Origin: Semisulcospira habei
Lineage: Eukaryota > Mollusca > Gastropoda > Semisulcospiridae
Direction of reading: 5' to 3'
NCBI GenBank assembly: GCA_036245525.1
Contig: BTPG01000001.1
Coordinates: 216,291,059 to 216,355,058, forward strand
Length of the DNA stretch: 64,000 nucleotides
Shown here: in pieces, positions 54,914 through 64,000 of the stretch
Layout of the letters: each line of letters begins with the position of its first letter
Numbering within the stretch: the first letter of the stretch is position 1
Notes under the pieces: generated by a model
What the model was told of the DNA's origin: nothing
Seen by the model: only the letters and a program-made list of their open reading frames with translations
Databases searched by the model: none
Program-made: the position numbers and the translations under genes

Positions 54914-55104
54914 TTTACAATTTCTGTCAGTACCGTGCACCCGAATGTCTTAGAACTGTGCATTTCGCTGTTCGGAGTTCGATGGTTTTGGAAAACGTTT
55001 ACCGAACTGGTTGATGGTGGGGTGTTTTTTTTTTTGACAGTCATTGAGTGTCTTTATAAAAGGAATGTTGATATGTTATGCAGCAGGTTTCGAATTAAAA
55101 TAGG

Positions 55105-55345
55105 CGTTCGTTACAGTCCCCATCTGTAGTCTATGTAAATCTGACTGTTCTTTTGAACTTACAAAGTCTGTAGACTTGTATGATTGACCTGTGTGACATT
55201 GTAGCTAAGATTACGTTTAAACTGTATTTACATCATGTATTAAGGCCTTTCTCTTAGTCTCAGTGGCTGACCAGACTGTTACCCTTCCCGCCGTGAGATG
55301 GTTTTAGTCGCCTGCTCGGCGTTAAACCCCAATAACTAACTAATT
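55105..55345 (+). mobile_element. LINE-D 3' UTR and terminus
   Basis: Matches 33,986-34,140 at the left, then the terminus GTCGCCTGCTCGGCGTTAAAC and a short AACT tail. It links the 36-kb and 40.9-kb termini to LINE-D. Confidence 0.7.
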
Positions 55346-55439
55346 AACTCCCCCTCCCCCCCCCCCCAACTCCCCCACCCCCTCCACCTCTGCCTCGCTT
55401 GGTTAGGCGGTGTACACTCGCTTCGCCCTTTTAGCCACA

Positions 55440-55575
55440 AGGTCCAATTTCTGAAATTTTGGAGGTGTTGCCTAATGACTATGTTCCAGTTGCAGGAGAT
55501 GGATTGACCATGATAATTCAATGGTAGTGCCAGATTAGCTTGGCGCCTGCAGGGACTCGGGGATAAACGGGCTAA
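55440..55575. mobile_element. TH2 left half
   Basis: TTTTGGAGGTGTTGCCTAATG, GGAGATGGATTGACCATG and AGCTTGGCGCCTG to the apex; the right arm is replaced. Confidence 0.7.
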
Positions 55576-55644
55576 ATGTCGTTGACAGGGCGTGCGCTGA
55601 CACACCCACACATAAACTTCTCTTGAGCTAAAAGTTACACACAA

Positions 55645-55725
55645 TTTCTGCCGTTCTATCCATTATCTCCATTTCTGCCGTTCTATCCATTATCTCCATT
55701 TCTGCCGTTCTATCCATTATCTCCA
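55645..55725 (+). repeat. 27-bp tandem repeat, 3 copies
   Basis: Units start TTTCTGCCGTTCTATCC at 55,645, 55,672 and 55,699. Confidence 0.9.
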
Positions 55726-56431
55726 TTTTTGAGAAAAGCGTGTTGTTGTTTTTTTGTCCGGGTCCGGCTCTTCCTCCCCCCCCCCCCACCCCCCCCACCC
55801 CGCCCCCCCCACGACTTTGGTATCAATTGCAGCCCACTTATCAAATTTCAAGCATAAAACGATTTGAATTTCCAAAACTTCAGTAGCTCGCTTGAGCTTT
55901 TCCCTCAGCACCACGTGAATGTTCTGTGTTTATGTACAGTGTGTGAGTGAATGCGCGTGATTCACGTGAGCGTGCTTGTTGGGTTCAGTTCGCGGCGGAG
56001 ATTTGAGCCGATATTCAATTGGGTAAAGCGCCTATTTACTGCGCGGATTTATTTGATTTGATTTATTATCACTGTTATACAATGAAAATTTCGCTTTTTC
56101 TTAAAAATGGACATGCTGTCTTTTGCCATGCAACGGTAACCATGGTCACAGCCTCTACGGCGCGTCTACGTCAGTTATCGGTATTAACAAACTGTGAGGG
56201 CTCGTGAGAATCATCTCGCTGGTTACAATTATCATCGTTCGTGACAGTGATAGTGACGATGCTGCGCTCACAGCATAAAGTGTCAATGGCCTGCTTTTGA
56301 CCCCCTTGAAATCCGGAGGCTGAAAATAGGGGTCAGTCTCTGAAATGAAAAATGTTGGTACCTGTGGAAATGATGACTGTGAAACCATCGCACCTAACTC
56401 AGTGATAGGAGTGAGAACCCCAAAAGGGCCA
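55726..56431. other. no gene; C-run
   Basis: C-rich run at 55,778-55,811, otherwise unique-looking sequence. Confidence 0.35.
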
Positions 56432-56514
56432 TCGCAGATGCGGGGGCTCATGAGGATCTATGCCTCTTGTTTTCTGAATGTCCATCGTGACCATCCGGTA
56501 GTGAAGGGGTTACA
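56432..56514. mobile_element. TH1 right half
   Basis: GATGCGGGGGCTCATGAGG, ATCTATGCCTCTTG and GGTAGTGAAGGGGTTAC; the left arm is absent. Confidence 0.7.
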
Positions 56515-57163
56515 GTCCACGCAAGAAAAACATTGATTGTCTTGTTCAAAGTCACTTTTGATGATTAATCGACCGTTTTGAGAGCTCATTTGAAAGGCAG
56601 GTCCATACGCATTTGGTGCGCACAAACTCGGAACACTTCAGGATCAAACGGTTAATAAACCTTTGGACAAAACTAGATACAGTTATGGCTAACGGTAATG
56701 CTTGTTGATGAGAAACGTCGTGAAAATCGATCAAAGTTGCCAACACAAAGACGCACAAAGACACTCTCAATTTCAAGACAAACAAGAACCAAGACACCCA
56801 AGCAACAGGCATACATTTCTCATGAGCTCATGCGGCTGCAGGGTTCCATGATAATCTATGCCTGTTGCACGTGCAACATGATGGCTGAAGTATCGAACAG
56901 TTTTGATTGCGGCAAGGTAATAGTCTGGAATTCCCCGGGTATTTGGTCTGGTTAATCTCTTCTGACCTTTAATGATAAGAGCACGACATTAATTGGGTTT
57001 ATACCTGTGACGCAGGTGTTACCCGAGTCTGGTCTGGCCCTTCTTTCCGGACAGACAACGATCTATATTGTCACCATCACGTGCATGAAGAGTAACCAAC
57101 AAAGAGAGAAACACGCTGTGAAAGATAGAGCACAAAACAGCAAACTGTTGTGAGCTCGACTTT
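56515..57163. mobile_element. mostly unique sequence with one decayed TH1 hairpin (56,812-56,872)
   Basis: TTCTCATGAGCTCATGCGGC and ATAATCTATGCCTGTTGC are a mutated TH1 hairpin. No gene is recognised in the rest. Confidence 0.45.
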
Positions 57164-60084
57164 TTAACCCCTTCACCGCCACTGATCGGACACTGTACGT
57201 CGGGAACAGATATGTCAGGTCAACGCCACTGATCGGACACTGTACGTCCGGAACAGATATGTCAGGTCACCGCCACTGATCGGACACTGTACGTCCGGGA
57301 ACAGATATGTCAGGTCACCGCCACTGATCGGACACTGTACGTCCGGGAACAGATATGTCAGGTCAACGACACTGATCAGACACTGTACGTCCGGGAACAG
57401 ATATGTCAGGTCACCGCCACTGATCAGACACTGTACGTCCGGGAACAGATATGTCAGGTCACTACCACTGATCGGACACTGTACGTCCGGGAACAGATAT
57501 GTCAGGTCACTATCACTGATCGGACACTGTACGTCCGGGAACAGATATGTCAGGTCACCGACACTGATCGGACACTGTACGTCCGGAACAGATATGTCAG
57601 GTCATCGGACACTGTACGTCCGGAACAGATATGTCAGGTCATCGGACACTGCACGTCCGGAACAGATATGTCAGGTCATCGGACACTGTACGTCCGGGAA
57701 CAGATATGTCAGGTCATCGGACACTGTACGTCCGAAACAGATATGTCAGGTCACCGACACTGATCGGACACTGTACGTCCGGGAACAGATATGTCAGGTC
57801 ACCGACACTGATCGGACACTGTATGTCCGGAACAGATATGTCAGGTCATCGGACACTGTACGTCCGGGAACAGATATGTCAGGTCATCGGACACTGTATG
57901 TCCGGGAACAGATATGTCAGGTCACCGACACTGATCGGACACTGTACGTCCAGAACAGATATGTCAGGTCATCGGACACTGTACGTCCGGGAACAGATAT
58001 GTCAGGTCATCGGACACTGTACGTCCGGGAACAGATATGTCAGGTCACCGACACTGATCGGACACTGTACGTCCAGGAACAGATATGTCAGGTCATCGGA
58101 CACTGTACGTCCGGGAACAGATATGTCAGGTCACCGACACTGATCAGACACTGTACATCCGGGAACAGATATGTCAGGTCATCGGACACTGTACGTCCGG
58201 GAACAGATATGTCAGGTCACCGACACTGATCGGACACTGTACGTCCGGAACAGATATGTCAGGTCATCGGACACTGTACGTCCGGGAACAGATAAAAATG
58301 TCAGGTCACCGACACTGATCGGACACTGTACGTCCGGGAACAGATGTCAGGTCATCGGACACTGTACATCCGGGAACAGATATGTCAGGTCACCGACACT
58401 GATCGGACACTGTACGTCCGGGAACAGATATGTCAGGTCATCGGACACTATACGTCCGGAACAGATATGTCAGGTCACCGACACTGATCGGACACTGTAC
58501 GTCCGGAACAGATATGTCAGGTCATCGGACACTGTACGTCCGGGAACAGATATGTCAGGTCATCGGACACTGTACGTCCGGAACAGATATGTCAGGTCAT
58601 CGGACACTGTACGTCCGGAACAGATATGTCAGGTCATCGGACACTGTACGTCCGGGAACAGATATGTCAGGTCATCGGACACTGTACGTCCGGAACAGAT
58701 ATGTCAGGTCATCGGACACTGTACGTCCGGAACAGATATGTCAGGTCATCGCCACTGATTGGACACTGTACGTCCGGAACAGATATGTCAGGTCATCGGA
58801 CACTGAACGTCCGGAACAGATATGTCAGGTCACCGACACTGATCGGACACTGTACGTCCGGGAACAGATATGTCAGGTCATCGGATACTGTACGTCCGGA
58901 ACAGATATGTCAGGTCACCGACACTGATCGGACACTGTACGTCCAGGAACAGATATGTCAGGTCATCGGACACTGTACGTCCGGAACAGATATGTCAGGT
59001 CACCGACACTGATCGGACACTGTACATCCGGGAACAGATATGTCAGGTCATCGGACACTGTACGTCCGGGAACAGATATGTCAGGTCACCGACACTGATC
59101 GTACACTGTACGTCCGGGAACAGATATGTCAGGTCATCGGACACTGTACGTCCGGAACAGATATGTCAGGTCACCGACACTGATCGGACACTGTACGTCC
59201 GGAACAGATATGTCAGGTCATCGGACACTGTACGTCCGGGAACAGATATGTCATGTCATCGGACACTGTACGTCCGGAACAGATATGTCAGGTCATCGGA
59301 CACTGTACGTCCGGAACAGATATGTCAGGTCATCGGACACTGTACGTCCGGGAACAGATATGTCAGGTCATCGGACACTGTACGTCCGGAACAGATATGT
59401 CAGGTCATCAGACACTGTACGTCCGGAACAGATATGTCAGGTCATCGCCACTGATCGGACACTGTACGTCCGGAACAGATATGTCAGGTCATCGGACACT
59501 GTACGTCCGGAACAGATATGTCAGGTCACCGACACTGATCGGACACTGTACGTCCGGGAACAGATATGTCAGGTCATCGGACACTGTACGTCCGGAACAG
59601 ATATGTCAGGTCACCGACACTGATCGGACACTGTACGTCCGGGAACAGATATGTCAGGTCATCGGACACTGTACGTCCGGAACAGATATGTCAGGTCACC
59701 GACACTGATCGGACACTGTACGTCCGAAACAGATATGTCAGGTCACCGACACTGATCGGACACTGTACGTCCGGGAACAGATATGTCAGGTCATCGGACA
59801 CTGTACGTCCGGAACAGATATGTTAGGTCACCGACACTGATCGGACACTGTACGTCCGGGAACAGATATGTCAGGTCATCGGACACTGTACGTCCGGGAA
59901 CAGATATGTCAGGTCAACGGACACTGTACGTCCGGAACAGATATGTCAGGTCAACGCCAAACAGCTCCTGCCGTCCCGTCAAATAACGAGGGATACAAAG
60001 TGCTTTCAGTAAGAGTTATAGATCCTCATGAGCCCCCGCAATACCTCTTGCAGTTGTGTGGTGTCCGTTTATTGAAGGGGTTAA
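57164..60084. mobile_element. TH1 element inflated by a 2.8-kb internal array
   Basis: Bounded by TTAACCCCTTCACCGCC (57,164) and TATTGAAGGGGTTAA (60,084). The hairpin remnant at 60,013-60,055 keeps its left arm (ATAGATCCTCATGAGCCCCC) but lost most of its right arm. Here the array sits between the left terminus and the hairpin, not in the loop. Confidence 0.8.
57181..59955 (+). repeat. 37/47-bp minisatellite, about 65 units
   Basis: A core of GGACACTGTACGTCC, then GGAACAGATATGTCAGGTC, occurs in a short form (37-38 bp) and a long form with an extra ACCGACACTGAT-type spacer (47-50 bp). The first ~10 units are all long; later the two alternate irregularly. CCGGAA and CCGGGAA variants alternate too. 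Many short open frames overlap here; none is a gene. Confidence 0.95.
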
Positions 60085-60093
60085 ACCGTGCTT

Positions 60094-60244
60094 TGTGTGT
60101 GTGTGATGGTGTGTGTGTGTGATGGTGTGTATGTGTGTGTGATGGTGTGTGTGTGTGTATGTGTGTGTGTGTGTGTGATGGTGTGTATGTGTGTGTGTGT
60201 GATGGTGTGTGATGGTGTGTGTGTGTGTGTGTGTGTGTGATGGC

Positions 60245-60320
<76 letters not shown>
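60094..60320 (+). repeat. (GT)n microsatellite with GATG interruptions
   Basis: About 225 bp of GT with several GATG units. Confidence 0.95.
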
Positions 60321-60585
60321 GGTTTTAATATCTTTGCATTTTATGTCTTTCGTCTGAATTTTGTTTAGATGTAGAGCACTCACAATTTTCGACAAATGAG
60401 CTTAATTCTGGGCAGAAGACCGCATCTTCGCTGATAAGCTTCCTATACCACTGAATGCACTGTTGAAGTGGCGGCTTAAAGCGGCATCGTCCTTCTAATC
60501 TGTGAAAAGATGCCGGAATTGTAACGTTCACATATAATGCTACTCGGCCAATCCCATTAGTACGTGTACTTAGCATGACAACTAA
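60321..60585. other. no recognisable feature
   Basis: Unique-looking sequence between the GT repeat and the next array. Confidence 0.35.
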
Positions 60586-61220
60586 ATAGCCCGCTGGGTA
60601 CGTCTGCAAGACAAACACATCAATATCCCGCTGGGTACGTCTGCAAGACGCACACATCAATAGCCCCCTGGGTACGTCTGCAAGACGCACACATCAATAG
60701 CCCGCTGGGTACGTCTGCAAGACGCACACATCAATATCCCGCTGGGTACGTCTGCAAGACGCACACATCAATAGCCCCCTGGGTACGTCTGCAAGTCGCA
60801 CACATCAATAGCCCGCTGGGTACGTCTGCAAGACGCACACATCAATAGCCCCCTGGGTACGTCTGCAAGACGCACACATCAATAGCCCCCTGGGTACGTC
60901 TGCAAGACGCACACATCAATAGCCCCCTGGGTACGTCTGCAAGACGCACACATCAATAGCCCCCTGGGTACGTCTGCAAGACGCACACATCAATAGCCCG
61001 CTGGGTACGTCTGCAAGACGCACACATTAATAGCCCGCTGGGTACGTCTGCAAGACGCACACATTAATAGCCCGCTGGGTACGTCTGCAAGACGCACACA
61101 TCAATAGCCCGCTGGGTACGTCTGCAAGTCGCACACATCAATAGCCCGCTGGGTACGTCTGCAAGACTGACGCACACATCAATAGCCTCCTGGGTACGTC
61201 TGCAAGACCGGCGCACACAT
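60586..61220 (+). repeat. 37-bp minisatellite, 17 copies
   Basis: Units with CTGGGTACGTCTGCAAGACG start every 37 bp from 60,594 to 61,190 (one has a 4-bp insertion). CCCGC and CCCCC variants alternate in blocks. The parts CTGCAAGA and ATAGCCCCC recall the TH1 left arm, and CATCCTCATG right of the array also does, but the link is uncertain. Confidence 0.95.
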
Positions 61221-61538
61221 CCTCATGTGTCAGTGCAGTAGCAGAGCCCTCTTGAGAGTCTGTGTAACGATCCACATACACAACTTCATATTTGGGTGTC
61301 GGGTGTTTTTTTTTTTTTTGGTTTCAATATCCTACTGCTAACAGCCAATCGTTTGTTGTTGTTGTTGTTGTTGTTTTAACTGACGTCAATGCTAGCCAGG
61401 AAATTCCATGTACGGCAGTTTAATTATGTAAAGTATGTACACATATTGTAGGGTAATCCGACGTACGTAGCGAGTGGATCTGAGTTATGTAACTTACCAA
61501 GTCAACTCTTCAAGTACCAGTCAATTGGGCATCTCATT
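61221..61538. other. no gene; (TTG)n at 61,349-61,375
   Basis: Nothing else recognised. Confidence 0.4.
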
Positions 61539-61685
61539 TTAAACCCCTTCCCTGCAAAGGAACAAGGAACATGTCTACAAATAAATCTCAACAAGAGGCA
61601 TAGATTCCCATGAGCCCCCGCATCCGCGGGGGCTCATGAGAATCTATGTCTCTTGCAATGAGTTTTATCTGCAATAAATGTGTTA
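61539..61685. mobile_element. TH1 element
   Basis: TTAAACCCCTTCCCTGC at the left; near-perfect hairpin 61,589-61,653 (CATGAGCCCCCGCATCCGCGG apex). The right end is degraded (AATGTGTTAC). Confidence 0.75.
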
Positions 61686-61804
61686 CATTTCTTTTTAAAT
61701 TTGATTGTCATGTCCCATTTGCGCCAAACATGCCACCGACAGTTAAACAGTCACGCGAGATGGATCTGGCGAGATAGATCTGGCGAATGACAGTCTTCAG
61801 CTAT

Positions 61805-62054
61805 TTAACTCATTCCATTCCGACACGCCACGGCAAGACGTGGATCGAGCGTGACAGTTCAAGGGTTGTGCCAGAATAGCTTTGGCGCCTATGGGCTGAC
61901 TGACTGACTGACTGACCGCCTATGGGGGACAAAGCTATTTTGGCACAACCCTTGAACTATCACGCTCGATCTGTTTCCAGAAGCGTAATACAGTCTCAGT
62001 TCAGGGGGCAACTTCACAATTTGAGGATTTCGAACCTGGAGCAAAATGTGTTAA
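61805..62054. mobile_element. TH2 element with CTGA repeats in the loop
   Basis: TTAACTCATTCCATTCCGAC to GCAAAATGTGTTAA. Long arms (GATCGAGCGTGACAGTTC and complement) flank a loop with five CTGA/GACT units (61,897-61,917) instead of the usual 2-6 bases. Confidence 0.7.
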
Positions 62055-62257
62055 TCTTCTTCTCTCCATACATCAAGCCGTATATGGAACAGGACAGTTC
62101 ATGTGTGACGCAAGAATAGGCCTGGATTTGGAGCCTATTTGGTCGATCCATCTCTTAAGCTGAAGACATTTTCCGCATTTTTTGTTCTGCCAACCTCGGT
62201 GCCCGAGTGCGAATGGGATGACTACTGAAATTCCTGTTCACATAATTATGTATGCTG

Positions 62258-62350
62258 ACGAGAACAAGAAATGCGACACTTTTGTGGATTCATCGGAAAC
62301 ACTACAGTGTTTCCAGTGATACCAAATATGTCGCACTTCTTTTGTTCTTC
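62258..62350. mobile_element. 93-bp imperfect hairpin
   Basis: GAACAAGAAATGCGACA and its approximate complement at 62,329-62,348, with an inner perfect pair GGAAACACT/AGTGTTTCC. Single copy in the window. Confidence 0.55.
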
Positions 62351-62436
62351 AGTGTAGATAAGTAGTTTCAGCTGTTTTCAAAGCCACAGGGTATAGAAGA
62401 TTTGGTGTATTAACACGCAGGGCTTTTCACAACTTG

Positions 62437-62651
62437 TTCAACCCCTTCAGCCCTGACGCCCTACAGCAGAAGATGGATCGACCCTGATAATTCAAGGGTA
62501 GTGCCAGATTAGCTTGGCGCCTGTCGGCGCCAAGCTAATCTGGCACTGCCCTTGAATTGTCATTTTCGATCCATCTCCTGCAACTGGTGCATAGTCGTCA
62601 GATGACGTCTGCAAAATTTGGGGAATACGGCCGTCGGGCCGAATGGGTTAA
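62437..62651. mobile_element. TH2 element, full copy
   Basis: CAACCCCTTCAGCCCTGACG to CCGTCGGGCCGAATGGGTTAA; hairpin with apex TTGGCGCCTGTCGGCGCCAA. Same structure as 13,573-13,792. Confidence 0.85.
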
Positions 62652-62689
62652 CCCCAAGGCTTGAACTCCAGCCTCACGTTTGGGAGTTG

Positions 62690-62761
62690 TCACCTAACGA
62701 CTATGTACCCGTTGCAGGAGATGGATCGACAATAATAATTCAAGGGTAGTGCCAGATTAGC
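62690..62761. mobile_element. TH2 left-half remnant
   Basis: GTCACCTAACGACTATGTAC, GTTGCAGGAGATGGATCGAC and AGTGCCAGATTAGCC are TH2 left flank and arm. Confidence 0.6.
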
Positions 62762-63274
62762 CATGAGTCAACATAACGCTGTGGTGGCAAATAGTGACCC
62801 TCTCTCACGAAACCAGTCTTAACTCGTAGCGAGCCGATAAGCACTACACAAGAGATTCAAGATGACTTTATTGTTGCTGTGATAGAAAATAATCATACAC
62901 AGCAAAAATTGTCTGGCCACCGCACGCAGTAATATGTGGTGGGGGTCAATCTGGGTCATTTTCACGTTAGTTTTGCAGAAATGTATTCTACATACAAGTA
63001 TCGTATGGTTAAAATCTTTATCATGAAGTCACGTGAAATGCCATTAAATAGGTTAAAAAGATTTTAAAAGTCTGAGCTTGGCCCAAGTACTGCTGCACGC
63101 AGAAACTTCGCAGGCTGTTTTCTCAAAATGGCCGCCGGAGGCTTTAACAACTTTAAACACTAATATCTTCTACAATATTTCACATTAATCAGCAAACACT
63201 GTAGTTTATATCCCCCCCCCTCCCCCCTACACACACACCTACACATACAGACAGAGACACACCCCCGCACACTG

Positions 63275-63275
<1 letters not shown>
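62762..63275. other. no recognisable feature
   Basis: Unique-looking sequence, C-rich near 63,212. Confidence 0.35.

Positions 63276-63353
<78 letters not shown>
63276..63353. repeat. (CA)n microsatellite
   Basis: Uninterrupted CA dinucleotides; poly-Val/Cys open frames opposite are by-products. Confidence 0.95.
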
Positions 63354-63354
<1 letters not shown>

Positions 63355-63884
63355 TCTTGTACAATATGATATTCATGTACAAGTAAGCCTGGGGAAAAAA
63401 CTGGACAGTACACAGTGGTCAACATATCAGTCGTCGTGATTCTTCCTGCAAGTTTCCGGTAGAAAAACTTCATCACTAGTCTTAGGACGTATACCCCCCA
63501 CCCCACCCCCACTCCCCCTCCCTCGCCACCACCACCACCACCTTCACGCACACCCCCTCCTCACTAAATGAATTGATTTTTGTCAGTCTGTCCATAGAAA
63601 ATCGTTAGAGTATTAAACTCACACGGCGAAACGCCTTGAATCTGCGGACATTCATGTATGAATAGAACTATCCGTATCCCTCCCGCAAGCAAAGAAAAGA
63701 CTTCTGTATGTCGGTGTCTGGTATCGGAGGAGGCATGCAGGATTTCAGCCAAAGACTGACAGGGACCGCACAGTCAAAGTTAGCACAGACAACAGACAAA
63801 GCTCTCGCAGGCTGGACACCCCCTGCACTTCCGTCAGTAAAGTTGCACAGATGTAAATGGAGGGTAGTCCTTTTCGGCCACCAG
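63354..63884. other. no recognisable feature
   Basis: No gene or repeat match found. Confidence 0.35.
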
Positions 63885-63935
63885 GAGGCATGGGTTCTCA
63901 TGAGAATCGGTGCCCCTTACAGCCGGTAGAGACCG
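63885..63935. mobile_element. TH1 remnant
   Basis: GGCATGGGTTCTCATGAGAATC and TGCCCCTTACAGCCGG resemble a TH1 hairpin with its apex deleted. Confidence 0.4.
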
Positions 63936-64000
63936 GGTGAGATGCCGAGACTAAGGCCCTCCGGGTCATTCTCTGACGTCAGCAAGTCTGTTGCGCGTGT

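Noticed and set aside
57594..59986. Series of overlapping 60-210-codon frames (MSGHRTLYVR-type)
   Set aside because: They come from the 37/47-bp array, change frame with unit length, and have no distinct protein features.
57181..61220. CRISPR array
   Set aside because: Units are contiguous tandem repeats without unique spacers, in a eukaryotic context, with no cas genes.
63160..63551. Poly-Val/Cys frames
   Set aside because: (CA)n microsatellite shadow.

Overview
This window is eukaryotic, almost certainly metazoan DNA. It holds no operons, rRNA or convincing tRNA genes. It is a dense patchwork of non-LTR retrotransposon relics, one young Ty3/Gypsy-type LTR retrotransposon, many short hairpin (MITE-like) elements, minisatellite arrays and microsatellites. 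The mix of CR1/L2-like and APE-endonuclease LINEs, a Gypsy element with integrase upstream of reverse transcriptase, and two gene relics of invertebrate type (a P2X7-ballast-like Cys-rich exon and a SWIM-like CxC exon) fits a mollusc or other marine invertebrate. The species cannot be told from the sequence. Element names used here (LINE-A to LINE-H, TH1 to TH5) are local labels, not database names.

Layout. 1-1,790: LINE-C 3' end with a 92-bp array, nested in a TH5 hairpin. 2,141-4,955: LINE-A (minus). 4,956-5,457: tail of LINE-E. 5,463-11,046: LINE-B (minus), carrying a 470-bp palindromic insertion and a 39-copy in-frame 69-bp array inside its reverse transcriptase. 11-18.2 kb: a field of hairpin elements plus a second LINE-A. 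18.55-22.58 kb: near-full-length but frameshifted LINE-B (plus). 24.0-34.1 kb: LINE-D, whose coding region holds a 44-bp array that was hit by the Gypsy element (24,223-32,605; 5-bp duplication GACAG; near-identical 1.69-kb LTRs). 34-44.6 kb: hairpins, two long foldbacks, LINE-H, a P2X7-like exon and a promoter-like cluster. 44.6-49.7 kb: LINE-C (minus), a SWIM-like gene relic and LINE-F. 50-64 kb: hairpins and four large minisatellites (27-bp, 19-bp, 37/47-bp and 37-bp units).

The unifying pattern is the TTAA-bounded hairpin elements. Families TH1, TH2, TH3 and TH5 all start TTAAC and end GTTAA, carry near-perfect hairpins and often share a single TTAA with the next element. In at least five cases a tandem array sits in the hairpin loop or inside the element. 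Together with arrays inside LINE-B, LINE-C and LINE-D, nearly every minisatellite here lies within an identifiable transposable element. No intact host gene was identified; the only complete-looking protein machinery is that of the Gypsy element, which itself has one in-frame stop and one frameshift.
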